Source: Straminergon stramineum (Eukaryota; Streptophyta; Bryopsida; Hypnales; Calliergonaceae). From it: 64,000 bases of DNA. A program made the translations under genes and the position numbers. The notes under the pieces were generated by a model. It worked only from the letters and a program-made list of their open reading frames with translations. It was not told the DNA's origin and did not search any database. Below, one piece after another: positions 24,785-36,720 of the stretch; positions within the stretch are counted from its first letter, which is position 1; every line of letters begins with the position of its first letter. The stretch is taken from the NCBI GenBank assembly GCA_963920665.1, contig OY987271.1, positions 7,567,350 through 7,631,349 of the forward strand, read 5' to 3'.

Positions 24785-25374
24785 TTAACCCCTCAAGGAT
24801 CGGGGGTGTTTGACTTAAGCTCTTGTTTTCTTGACTAGTTCTTGTAACAAGCATAATTTCTCAAATATGTGATATGATTTTGATGATTGCCACCGTTGAA
24901 ATGAAAGAAGACTTATGTAGCTTTCCTATGAAAAAAAGATCGACAAAATCGCACAATTTTTGAGAAAATGCCACCGTTGACAAAATTGATGAAAGATATC
25001 CAATTCTGCAGAACTTTGTACATGCCCTGAAATTGGAATGCTCAAAAGTGATCCAAAAACTCTAATTTTTTTTTCCACAAGTACATATCATCATGATTTA
25101 GATGTGTGATTTTTTTCAAATCATTTTGAGATGTGGAAAAAAAGATATGAGCACATGAAGTGATAGCCTAGAGTACTTTTTCTATTCTAAAAAAATTCAT
25201 AGAAAATTGCTCACTCAATCATTTCTCGATCAGATTGTACCCATGGTTTCAACACAAAAAATCATCTAGGGTCTCTTTGTTGGTCATGGACTATTGGTGA
25301 GGTTCACATTCCAAATTTTCTACAAATGTAGTTGCAGAAGCCATGTGGTGGCCTTATGGTCCTTTAGGGATTAA
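24785..25374. mobile_element. TTAA-type element, 582 bp
   Basis: TTAA at 24785-24788 and 25371-25374. Left end CCCCTCAAGGATCG, right end (inverted) TCCCTAAAGGACCA. No coding frame. Its right TTAA is also the left TTAA of the next element. Confidence 0.75.
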
Positions 25375-25606
25375 CCCTTAAACATCGAAGGGGACGTTTT
25401 GTGTCTGATGGATGACAAAAAAGAATCTCTCCATGTAGGACAGAACTACAACTATTCATCCTCGGAATTTTGTGAGAAAAGGGTAGGTTCTCAACAATAG
25501 TATGACTTCCAATGAATATTTTTTTCATTTTTTTTAAAGTAGACAATGTCACACGGTTCCTAAAGGGAGGATTTCCACGGTCACCCATCCGTCCTTTAAG
25601 GGTTAA
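25371..25606. mobile_element. TTAA-type MITE, 228 bp (family B)
   Basis: TTAA at 25371-25374 and 25603-25606; ends CCCTTAAACATCG and CCCTTAAAGGACGG (inverted). The interior matches the other family-B copies (CAACTATTCATCCTCGGAAT, TATGACTTCCAATGAATA). It shares its left TTAA with the preceding element. Confidence 0.8.
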
Positions 25607-25635
25607 TTCCAACGACAACCTAAGGGAATTTGCTC

Positions 25636-26469
25636 TTAACCCGTAAATGCCCGAGGCATCAAATTTTGGTGTCACCAATACTTTGAAGTTAAATAAAACT
25701 TAACCAATTTCCTATTTTTAGTAGTTTGTATGTTTGAAAAATTCTTTTTGAAGTCTAGTTTTAGCAAAAAATTCAATTTCAACAATGATTGATTATGATT
25801 TTTCTATTCAAGATTTTGTGCAAGGGTGTCCATTGCAATCTTGACTTATGTAGTGTTGACATCATGAACTTCAAGGCATGTGAACATGGTGCCACTATAG
25901 TGCATTGAAATGCAATTAAGTTAATTTGGTGCCAACCTCCATACCAACCTAGTATGGATAAAATGACACTAAAATGACCTGTATGCAGCCTTTGGTGTCA
26001 AAATGGCACCAAAACAACTTGGCCCAACTTTTTTGATGGAGGGCTCTTGGAAATGAGCCTCAAATACACTAGATCTCAGAGAAAAAAATCACATTAGAAA
26101 TTCATTTAAAAAAATCGTAGAGTAGATTTTGTTGAGCCATATATTGATTGGGGTTATGCATGTTAGGTCCCTAACCTCATATTTTTTTGGTGTCCAACCT
26201 TTTAGATTTGACATGTAAAAAGAGGATGGAAAGAATTCAAATCACTTTTGCAAGTTTTACACCCTCAAGATCAAACATTATAATCTTTTAATCCATACGT
26301 GATATTGATGTGTTTTCTTTTCTAATGTTATCTCTAACATGTCTAGTTTGAATTTGTACGGTTACAATTCATAAAAATTTGATTCAACTTATCAAATTTT
26401 TTGTCTTTTTGTTCAATTTAGAGCAAATTCCCAGAAGTTCAAAAGAGGCCTTTGGCATTAAGGGGTTAA
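25636..26469. mobile_element. TTAA-type element, 826 bp (family C)
   Basis: TTAA at 25636-25639 and 26466-26469; ends CCCGTAAATGCCCGAGGC and CCCCTTAATGCCAAAGGC (inverted). The interior is shared with 38141-38795 and, reversed, with 18015-18604. No transposase frame. Confidence 0.8.
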
Positions 26470-26474
26470 AGCAA

Positions 26475-26710
26475 CTTTTTCAGAGTTGATTGCATACATG
26501 GGAAGCTAAACTCCTTGAAATAATTTTCATTAAATTTTGGTAGGAAGAAAAATGGAATCGGGATCTAACTCAAGTTGTTTCATATTTTTTGGACCTTTGT
26601 GAAATTAGTTACAAACTTTCAAAGTAGAAACACAATGGTCACTAAAAGTGATCACCTCTTGAAATGTACACTATTGGTACATTGGAGAAAGCAAAATGCG
26701 CTTCTATATT
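26475..26710 (+). repeat. Dispersed repeat R, copy 1
   Basis: Shares a ~230-bp block with 37815-38075 and, in reverse complement, with 43560-43815. Landmarks are AAACACAATGGTCA and CACCTCTTGAAATGTACACT. It starts directly after a TTAA element. No terminal structure recognised. Confidence 0.6.
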
Positions 26711-27109
26711 AAAGGTTGTTATTAGACTAGGGTTGTTTTTGAAGCACCCTACCTTATCAATCAATTATAATTAAACTGTCCAAATCAATTTGACCTAAGC
26801 TAATTGCAATAGTCTTAACCGAAATTGTAAAACTTGAGTGAAATTGCCCCGATGAGAACATTGCCACTAGTTCCACTGTGATTGACCACGGCACCAATAA
26901 GTGGGGAGGCACCTGTGAGATGTGGTAGTGCCATGGCCACCCAATGCTCTCTACCAACCAACCACTAAAATTAAATCAGCCATCATTATTCAAATGCCAC
27001 CATGGTGCTCCTATCATCTTGCATGAATTGGAGGAGAAGTCAACAATTGAAGATTGTTCCTTGAAATGAACTTAAGGAGATAGTGAGAGTTTTTCAACAA
27101 GGAGAGTAT

Positions 27110-28310
27110 TAGCTTATTCTAGGAGCAAGAAGGTTGATGGATTTTTTTGTTTGTAGCAATGAATCAAAGGAGGCAAGAATTATTGCACAATTTACAATTA
27201 GAAGTTTGAGGATAATGAGGACAAGGAACAAGTTTGGGCCATACTTATATCTCAACTTGGAGAGGTTTAGCATGAAGAAGAAAATGTAAAAGCTAGTACA
27301 TGGTGGCAAGTCAATAAAAGTTTCAAATGTTGATAGGAAATTTGAAAGAATTGACCAACACATCTATCATGATTATTTCTCTCATAACCCTATTTTTAGC
27401 ACACAAATGTTTAGGTGCCGATTTTGTACACAAAAAAAATTGTTTTGTGAGAATTATGGGTGCCGCTTATACTCTTGATCCATATTTTGTTCAAAAGATA
27501 AATTGTACAAGTACATTGGGCTTGTCCCCATTACAAAAATGCACAACAACTTTGAATATGCTTGCCTATGGGATTGTTATTGATGCCTCTTATAAATATT
27601 ATCGTATCAAGGAGAGCACAACAATGGAATTGATGAAGAAATTTTGTAAGTCAATGATCAAGAGCTTGTTTTCATTCCACCTACATGAGGAAGCCCACCT
27701 AGTCTAATAGTATCAAAGAAGTACGTATTAATGAAGCGAGGAGTTGGTCAAGCATGTTCAGTTCTTTATATTATATGCATTGTGTTTAGAAAAACTATTT
27801 GGTAGCTTAGCATGGGCAATTTCAAACAAAAATGGTACAAAGAGTATTATTTTAGAGGCAATTATTGACTAATCCTTGTAGATATGGCAAGCAGTTTTTT
27901 TTGGTCCAAGGGCAATGATAACCTAAATGTTTTAGATAGGTCTACCGTGATTGAAGACATATTGATAGGAGAGGGACATAATTTATCTTTTAAACCTATC
28001 CTAGGTATTATTTGTTTGCAAATAGGATTTATCCCAAGTAGAATTGCTATATTCAAACAATTCATGAACCTCACGACAAGAAGAGGACCCATTTGCAATT
28101 GTATAGAAAGCCACCTATAAAGATATTGAACAATGTTTGTAGGTTCTCCAAGCTAATTCAAAATTGTTAAAAATCCATGTTGCCAATGGGATATGGATAT
28201 TATATGTGACATAATGCTTGCCTATTGCATTATGTATGACATAATCATTGAGGATGAGAGAGATTTAGGGCTAGAGGTTTTGTTTACCCAAATGCTAATT
28301 CACAAATAGA
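27110..28310 (+). pseudogene. PIF/Harbinger transposase (ALP1/HARBI1-like), decayed
   Basis: Three frames on the plus strand together read like a Harbinger transposase. DYFSHNPIFSTQMF lies near 27370. DPYFVQK..LGLSPLQKCTTTLNMLAYG and a helix ending ELMKKFC lie at 27478-27650. NVLDRSTVIEDIL..GHNLSF follows at 27920-27990, and CDIMLAYCIMYDIIIEDERD at 28205-28262. These correspond in order to the N-terminal, helix-turn-helix-like and DDE nuclease parts. Frameshifts and stops separate the parts, and the usual Asp before INVL reads as Asn here (GNDNLNVL), so it cannot be active. No flanking TIRs were found. Confidence 0.8.
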
Positions 28311-28674
28311 AATAGGAATGAATTGACAATTCATTTGTGGCATGGCAAAGATTGAGCATGTGGATAGGCATTTTGTATTGAAGAATGACTTGATTTACAA
28401 TTTGTAGCAACTCAAAGGTCAAAACATGTATTGAGTGATTGTAATTTGAATTTCATTATAAATTTCATTTAACTTGAAGCATACTTATCCCTTTTAAAAG
28501 TAATATGTATGATATTGGTGATTTGAATGATTTGTATCAATTCTCTATGAAGCTAAATTTTTATTCTAGGCTTAACCCAAAGTATCCAAGCCTTTCCAAA
28601 TATGATTCTCTTGTGAAAAAAACATAAGTTTATAATTATCACGTAATAAAACAATAGGTCCGTAGCTTGAATTC

Positions 28675-28858
28675 CACCAGTAGAAAACAATGTTCTACAC
28701 AACAAAAACTAGCTAATGTTTTTTTAAAAACTGTGTTATAGTAAACGCAGATTTATGAAAACTCTGTTGTAGATAACGCATATTTTTTGTTTTTTGGCAG
28801 AAAACACAGAAATATGTCAACTGATTTTTATTGACTGAAACATTGTTTTCTCCTAGTG
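28675..28858. mobile_element. CACTA-type mini-element, 184 bp
   Basis: Inverted ends CACCAGTAGAAAACAATGTT and CACTAGGAGAAAACAATGTT, flanked by the same 3 bp (TTC at 28672-28674 and 28859-28861). A 3-bp target duplication with CACTA-like ends fits the CACTA (En/Spm) superfamily. The interior has further inverted matches around GTTTTCTGCC-like sequence. No coding capacity. Confidence 0.75.
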
Positions 28859-30454
28859 TTCAGTTCATAATCTTCAACTATATACATATCTTATAATCAT
28901 GAAGGGTGCAAGAAATCCTAACAAAATATAAAAAATTCAACAAGAAGGCTTACTCCAATGTATAACCTTCAAGTATGTGGGTATGCTTTGGAAATAATTC
29001 TTCACAATGCAAACACCTCATAGTCTCAAAGGGGGGAGAAAATTCAAAACCAAATTAAACCATATTTAAAACCAAAAAAATGAATTGATATTTGTAAAGT
29101 ATAAAAGAATAATTACATATAGTTTCTATAAATAAATAATACATATATACAAATAAAATGAAATAAATTCTAGAGAATATAGAGAATATAGATAATAAAA
29201 ATATATATTTACCCCCTTAGTTATGTGTTAGTTTGGGGCTCAAATTTTATTCAAAATTCATATCCAAAGCAAGTACATTCCATTGTTCTATTTATGTTCT
29301 CTAAGAATCCAAGTGTAAAAAATTGAAGATCCAAACCCCTAGTGATTACAACATTTCAAGAGAACTTCAACTATTTGATTTATAAAGTTTTTTAAAATTT
29401 CAAATATTTTTTGTATAATGTACAAATATTTGATTAGTGTCATATAGATAATTCATGTGTAATTTTGAAAGCAACATGTTTTGGAAGCAATCTTAGCAAA
29501 TTCTTACACAAATGAATAAATTTGATACATTTCTGAATTAAATTTCTATTATTAAAAAACAATAGGGAGCTCTACATAGTTTTATTTTTTTGCTAGAACA
29601 ATCTCATGATTGGAATTAGTGTGTTTTTATCCTATATTGGAACCATCAACAATTCAATTTTTTCTTCTATATTGTACATAGTTGATTTCAACAATTTTTA
29701 AAGTAATAAAATAATGGAATTTTCACAATGTTGTATTTTCTCAAACTCTCCATTAAGTTTTGCAACACATTTTTTTTTTATTCAAAATTTTTACTACAAA
29801 AAATTGAAATTTATGGGTTTCTCTTATATATATATATAAAATGTAGTCATGTTTGTTCCAACAAAAAGTAATTTATTGTTATCACTTATAAAACTTTGTT
29901 ATACTAGTCTAATACAAAGTTATGTGGTTGGATCTACAAAAGAAATAAATTTTTCAAAATTTTGCTTTCTACTTTTGGAATGGAAATTTAGAGTATGTTT
30001 TGATGCCAAAGGAACCTTGTGACTTGATGGTTCAATCAAAACAACTTTCATGTTCGCCTTTACAAAAATTATAGTAAAAGATATCTAGGCATCACATTCT
30101 TCTATTTACAAAAAATCAAGAATTCTCTAAAATAAACAATTTCATTTATTTTTTGCATTTCTTGTCCATAAAATAAAAATTCCCATAAGTTTCATCTCAC
30201 AAGCCTAAAATGAATGGCTCAGAGGTTTGTGAGTGAGTATCAATTTGTCCATTCAAATAAATCAAATGCATATATTTTGTAGAACATATTTTTAGTTCCC
30301 AACATTGGCATTGAAATGAAAATAAATCTTACGACTTTTTTAGTACTTATTAGAATGATAGTTGAAGAAGCTTCCTACAAAGAGAACAATGAGTAGAAGC
30401 TAATCTAAAAATTTCATACAAAATATTATTAAAGAATTATACCTTTAATTTTAA
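28859..30454. other. Very AT-rich intergenic sequence, no gene
   Basis: Dominated by A/T runs, including a short (TA)n tract near 29827-29839. No frames or repeat ends recognised. Confidence 0.4.
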
Positions 30455-30675
30455 TGAATTGAAGAAACTATAATAAAGGTTCATTCTATATACTTTTCAA
30501 AAAAGTAAAAGAACTATAATGAAGAATCTTTTTCTATCTAAAAAGTAAAAGAACTTTAATGTAAATGGTTCCTTCTACATCTAAAGAAGTAATAGAACTC
30601 TAATGTAAGAGGTTCATTTTACATCTAAAAAAGTAAAAGAACTCTAATATAAAAAGTTTCTTTTACATTTAAATG
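30455..30675 (+). repeat. 44-bp tandem repeat, about 4-5 units
   Basis: Units of 40-44 bp with core AAAGTAAAAGAACTCTAATG and a second half TTCATTTTACATCTAAA start near 30504, 30544, 30588 and 30632, with a diverged unit before. It lies just upstream of the plus-strand dioxygenase-like fragment. Confidence 0.65.
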
Positions 30676-30807
30676 TAATAGTATAAAAGGGATAGAAAGA
30701 GCCATAGAAAAAATTGTTTGACTTTACTACCTTGAATTTGTTTACAAATATTTGATAGTATGCTTTAATTTCATTCATGAATTTTATAAAACTATAGGAA
30801 ATACATA

Positions 30808-31541
30808 ATGACGATGGAGAGAGGGAAAGGTGATGTGAGCATGAAGGACAAAGCTCATGCAAAAGCATGGCATGAGAGAACTTTGAAGGAAAGAAAAGAA
30901 AAAAATGATCCACATAAGGAAAAGGAATGCTTTGTGATTTCATGACCTTGCAATTTGGAAGATAGTGCTTTAAATGGAACAATGATGGATGAAATTCCGG
31001 AGGAATATTTAGTACTAGACGAAAATAAAGTAGCAATCCAAGATAAGAGTACCAAAGAAATAGTATTAGTCATTTCATTTACAAAATTTGAAGACATTGA
31101 ATCTTCAAAAGAATACGAAGACTTAGAGAGGCTAACAACATCACTATCAAAATTGAGGAAGGGAGGCTCTAGCTACATAAAAAACAATAAAGTGGATGTT
31201 AGTGGAAAGATGTTTGCATTGGGGTGGAGAGGTGGTATGGATAGTGGGTATACCATGAGTTACTATGTCATGGAGTATAGTATTCAAAATTTTGAAACTA
31301 TTATAAAAGAATGGGAAAAAGACCAAGTGGAGTTGGTCAAATGGATTGCAAATTTCTATGAATCAAGATCTATTGAAATAGCACCATGCCTTTATATGAA
31401 AATAGTTGATGAGGCATTGCTAATAGGTGTTCCATTACTAGGCCAAACAAAATTTACATATCTTCAACAAAACTTTGTGGGATTCTCAAGTAATCTCACT
31501 TATACAATTGATGATTTTTGCAATACCTTCCATCAATGAAG
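30808..31541 (+). pseudogene. TET/JBP-like 2OG-Fe(II) dioxygenase fragment, plus copy
   Basis: A frame starting ATG at 30808 (MTMERGKGDVSMKDKAHAKA) runs to an in-frame TGA at 30943-30945, then continues in the same frame for 195 codons to a stop at 31539. The later part has FALGWRGGMDSGYTMSYYV, IGVPLLGQTKF and FSSNLTYTIDDFCNTFH. The last block resembles the stretch leading into the HxD iron-binding motif of TET/JBP-type dioxygenases, which in fungi are often carried by or near transposons. The homology stops exactly at the His because the sequence turns into the inverted loop. The assignment rests on pattern recognition of this family and needs a profile search. Confidence 0.55.
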
Positions 31542-32286
31542 TGTCGGATTTTATTGTGAGAGGGTCCACTTTATTGTTCCAAGTTACTTTTGCTAATTTC
31601 TCATTGTGTTGTATTGTAGGTACCCAAATTCCATATACATAAGAACTATGATCTTGATCCTAATGGAAGGTATTGCAAAAATCATCAATTGTATAAGTGA
31701 GATTACTTGAGAATCCCACAAAGTTTTGTTGAAGATATGTAAATTTTGTTTGGCCTAATAATGGAACACCCATTAGCAATGCCTCATCAACTATTTTCAT
31801 ATAAAGGCATGGTGCTATTTCAATAGACCTTGATTCATAGAAATTTGCAATCCATTTGACCAACTCCACTTGGTCTTTTTCCCATTCTTTTATAACAGTT
31901 TCAAAATTTTGAATACTATACTCCATGACATAGTAACTCATGGTATACCCACTATCCATACCACCTCTCCACCCCAATGCAAACATCTTTCCACTAACAT
32001 CCACTTTATTGTTTTTTATGTAGCTAGAGCCTCCCTTCCTCAATTTTGATAGTGATGTTGTTAGCCTCTCTAAGTCTTCGTATTCTTTTGAAGATTCAAT
32101 GTCTTCAAATTTTGTAAATGAAATGACTAATACTATTTCTTTGGTACTCTTGTCTTGGATTGCTACTTTATTTTTGTCTAGTACTAAATATTCCTCCGGA
32201 ATTTCATCCATCATTGTTCCATCTAGAGCACTATCTTCCAAATTGCAAGGTCATGAAATCACAAAGCATTCCTTTTTCTTATGTGA
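30911..32286. repeat. Near-perfect inverted repeat of a gene fragment, ~625-bp arms
   Basis: The left arm (30911-31534) and right arm (31661-32286) are reverse complements with only a handful of differences; the two encoded fragments differ at about four residues over 190. The 126-bp loop (31535-31660) is the onward coding sequence of the minus-strand copy. The in-frame TGA is in both arms, so it predates the duplication. Confidence 0.9.
31540..32286 (-). pseudogene. TET/JBP-like 2OG-Fe(II) dioxygenase fragment, minus copy
   Basis: Reading on the minus strand, the same fragment as the plus copy continues past the His through the loop: DDFCNTFH, then a TAG stop, then DQDHSSYVYGIWVP and a polar tail. 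Apart from the stop in the middle position this is an H-x-D-x-D..SYxxGIWxP arrangement expected around the metal ligands of the TET/JBP family. There is also a shared TGA before PCNLEDSAL. The N-terminal part stops at the arm boundary near 32286. With two stops it is a pseudogene unless stops are read through. Confidence 0.55.
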
Positions 32287-32289
32287 AAA

Positions 32290-32568
32290 AAAAATATTTC
32301 AAATTTTTGTGATTTTAATTATTACTAGAATTGGAATATTTTGAGCTTTGTATAGTATGAAAAAAATTCTTGAAGTCAAGCGTTTTGAACTTCAGTGAGC
32401 ATAAATTTTTTTGGGGGGTGAATATTAAAATAAATATTATATTCCTAGAAGAAAGTACATTTGACCTCCAAAAGGAATTTCAAAAAATTATTGTAGAATT
32501 TGATAACATAGGAACTTGTTCAAAACTCTTAAACACTCATTTTAGGACTTTGAACTTTTAAGGGTTAA
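32290..32568. mobile_element. Remnant of a TTAA-type element (right end only)
   Basis: The sequence ends TTTTAAGGG-TTAA (TTAA at 32565-32568) like the right ends of the TTAA families, and the preceding ~200 bp have a similar style to the right half of the element at 57072. No left end; it may have been cut by the inverted repeat ending at 32286. Confidence 0.35.
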
Positions 32569-35500
32569 TCAAAGGTTTTTGTACGAACATCAATACATCC
32601 AATAAAATCAAAATTTAATGAATTATTTAAAGTAGATTTATATAATGTAAATTTTGTTTACCAAACAAAACCATAAGACAACTAGTATAAGGGGGGGTGG
32701 GGGTGTAATCCTCAAGGAAAGGTCATTAAGTTTGTCGTATAGTGATTCAGGTCACTTGTTTTGTATTTTGGATACTTATTTATTTTGATTTGTGGTTTGT
32801 TTTGGGAATAAATAAAGAAACCACACTCATAGTCAAATTGCCACAATCTAACTCCAATGCTATATATAATAGAGTCAATGAACGTTGTTCTAGTCCTATA
32901 TAGTATGCTTTGGCTTGGGTCAAATCCTCGGTCAAATCTTCAAGTTGTATCAATGCTTCATGGGAGATGCATGCACTAGCAATGTAATCAGTTTCCAATA
33001 TATATTCTATCAATTTGCATAGCATGAAAAGATTGGAGACATTCTTGGTTTATTTGATTTAATCATCATGTTTGCCCCTTAGCTTTAGCTTTTTCAAGTA
33101 GATTTGTCTTTGTCTTTGTCTGAGATCTAGTTGGGTCAATTGGTGTGTGTGCCCTAGTAACCTCATGGGTACTAAATTAGACCTGAGCACATGCTATTCT
33201 TTCTTCTATGATCTAGTCGACTTTTCTAAAACACATACTCATAGTGACGAGTTGACAAGGCTTGGACAATGCAACTAGATCAACTTACTACAGCACTAAA
33301 CAAAGTCAAATTTATCTTTTTAATATTGCATATGTAAATTTGACATAGTTAACTATTTAACTTCGACACTGTAGACATAGAAATTCGGATCCAATTGCCT
33401 TTTTGTTCTTTCAATTGTTTTTCACACTAGATAAGTCCTTCCAACTCAATTTTGAAGGGTTAAATGGCTAGTTAATATATGCAGATGTGAAAAGGACCTA
33501 ATGTGGATTTGAAATAGGGCAATTGGATAAGAGAAGAAGGGTGGCTATTTAGCTTTGTGTCTTTTTATATCAATTATTAGGCTAGTTGTCATGCAACTCT
33601 TTGAGGCTATATGGCTAGGTCCATTGGTCTTTTTTTTAGTTCATATCAATGTCAAATTAGTGTATATGACTCATTGGCAATTTTTGTATTAGTGCATTCC
33701 TTCAATTGATTCCATTTTATAAATATGTGTATGTGTGATGTGTAATGAGTTCGTGAATATTTGCAATTTGCTATGTGTGAGATGGCTAGTTGAAATTGTG
33801 TTAGCACCTTGTGAATCTGTAGATTCCTTTATAAATTAAAATCGTCAATTATCTATGTCTACGACATAAGATTGAATGAGGTCTTGGAGAGTGTTTTAAG
33901 TTGGCTAGTTGCAAGTTTTGGTGGCAATTGATCTAGCAAATCAATCCAACAAATTGCAAATGGCAAAGCCCATGCAGGACTTTAAAAGAAGTTGCCTGGT
34001 GGATGGCTAAGTCAAGCAACAATGGAAGATGAATTGCAGAAAGCGAGTTCCAAAAAATTTATTAAGGAACGATTGAAGAAGTTTTATACTTATAAAATAT
34101 AAAAAATTTATGAACATTATGCTTGATTGTGTTAATCATGTATTGCAAGTCAATTAACTTGTGCAAGAACTAAAGAAGCAAATTGCCTTGGTGATAGTCT
34201 ACAACAAATCGTTAGGCTTGTAGTTAAAAAAATTAATTTGATTTGTTTGTGTGTTTGAATCACGTACATAACAATTTGATTGTATAGGGCCAGTTTGGTA
34301 TTTAGTTATTTAATTAAGAAACTCTGTAAATGAAATCTGTCAATTTGGGTTGAATAATTCAACAACCTGGTGGTGAGATTGCCGTGTTGAATTCCGTCAT
34401 TCTAATTGACTGAGTTTGGTATTAAGGTAGTGTATTTGAATTGAACAATTGGCAAATGAACATGAACCATTCATAGTTTCAGAATTTAATATTTGAATCG
34501 TATAATTGTAATATACAAATATAACAATTTGCATTAGCAATTATGCCAACAATTTTTTGTGAAGAGTTGTAGCAAATTGGTAACTTGTTAGGAGCGATTT
34601 GCCATTGAAATGCTATTGACAAAAGTGGTCTAAAGGAAGAAAATTATTTCCAATGGAGAATTCTCATGTTGGCATCAATTAGAAATTTTTGGTGATTGAA
34701 AGGTGGTTCATAGCAAATTAATAGGAGACTGTAGATTTTGAATATGTGTTAATTGAAGCAAGTTGTTGTAGTGATTAGAACATCTAGCATTGTTGGTATT
34801 AAAAATTTAATTGAATAAAAAGTTAATTGTATCTAGAATATTGGCTACATAATTGATTGACATCATAAAGCTAATTGGCAATTTAGATGATTGCATGGTA
34901 TTGAGCCTACACGAGTTATGTGGAAGAAGATCCAAAAGCCAAATGGTTGAGACTTAGCGGGTGGAGATTACGAATGTGTTTGAAGGAAGAATTGTTGATT
35001 GTTGTGCAAGTGGAACTTACACACTTCCAGGGATGTGTTTATCTTTTGTATACCTTGCATACTAGGACCAATTGCCAAAATAGTATTGTGAAAGAGCATT
35101 TTGCATTAATTGGCAATTAGGCTAGTTAAATAGCTCACTAGATAAATTGCGAAAGAGAAAACAAATAAAGAGGTTTATATATTTATATCTACAATTAACT
35201 AAATATATTTATGCATCAGTCTATGTCTTAGAGCATGGTAGCATGCATTTGACCAATTGCCCAACCAAGACAAATTGCTTAAATATGTGCCTACCCCTAG
35301 ATAGAGACTAAGTAGGATTGGAACCACAACATTATATCAAATAGCATTGGTAATGGACAACAATGTTTAGAAAATGGGAATAATAAGCTAATTGGCAAGT
35401 AAATATGTTATAACACCCACCCTACTTGAAAAGTGCCCTTAGATACCAAAACAGTAGACTAATTGATATTTTTCCTAAAAGAATCTCTATACTAGTATCC

Positions 35501-35600
35501 TTGGATTTTGCCTTAAAATAGGAAAAATCCAACTTATAGACACAAAACAATTCACGATTGAAATTGGATTTAATTGCAAAATTCAAATGGAAAAATTTGT
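32569..35600. other. Intergenic sequence rich in AATTG/CAATT motifs
   Basis: No gene supported. From about 33300 onward, words such as GGCAATTG, CAATTGCC and AATTGGCAA recur far more often than expected by eye, without a clear period. This may be an eroded repeat. Confidence 0.35.
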
Positions 35601-36720
35601 CGTACATAAATTAGTCAATCCTTAGCCTCCAATACACTATAATGCAATCCCAATTAGACAACAATTAATTCCATCAACTTATCTAAAAATCCTTATACGG
35701 CTAATAAGGTTCTCTATCAACTTGGTCCACAGTGACTAACAGAATCATCAATTCTACAATCAAACATGACCACTTGATCTCTCAATGTTTTTATTTAACT
35801 TAAACAATCTGATTATACATCTGGCTTTACAACTTATCACTCCATACTCATAGCCCAACTCTATTGTACTAACTAGCACAATTTCAACTACATTCACACA
35901 TGTTCACAAACACATTGAAACTTACAATTAGATGCAAGCACTTAGCAAATTGTTTACTCAAATCACTTAGCCATTTTTCACATAAGTCTCACAAAACATC
36001 ATAGTTAAATCGATATACACATTTCTCAATCATTAGTTAGACACACGTTCACAACAATTAAACCACAACGGATCTCACCACAAATTGACTTGCCATTTCT
36101 ATGTGATTTAACTCACACAAACTATACTCCAATAATCTCACTCAACCAAGATAACCTCCCATACACACAAATTGAATTCCAACTACAAATATTCTCTTGG
36201 CAATTAGTTGATTACACACTTCTGACTATTAGACAACAAGTAATACTCAATAGATTATTTAATTCAGAACTTCAAGTTGATTTAACACACAAAAACTTTA
36301 TGCCCTCAACATTTACATGCACAAATTGTCACAACAATTCTCACAATCTATAAGCTCTACAATATTCACTCACACACACGCAAATTAATCAAGACCTACT
36401 TCTCATAATTTGAATGGGATTTATGTATATCCTTCATTCAATCACTAGCCCAGTTGAATTCAATTTGTAATGGCGCAATTCTAGACAATTCAATCCTTAG
36501 ATCACAACAAATTCAACACATTCAACACACGACAAATATAATATTCAAAACACTCACAGTGACTAGATTGTACTTTGCTCAATTTAATACTTAAATTCAC
36601 AAGTTCTACTTGAAAGAACTCACTCAATTAATTCACACACAATTTTCTAATAAATCACACATATTAATGCACACAACTTTCAACAAGCCAATAATCTCAC
36701 ACATGATTAAACAATATTAT
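35600..36720. other. Strand-asymmetric A+C-rich block
   Basis: Over roughly 1.1 kb the plus strand is rich in A and C and poor in G (long runs of ACACA, CACAAT and TCACAC words). The flanks are balanced AT-rich sequence, and the preceding 2 kb lean the opposite way (G+T). The open frame at 36090-36353 is a consequence of this composition. Confidence 0.5.
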
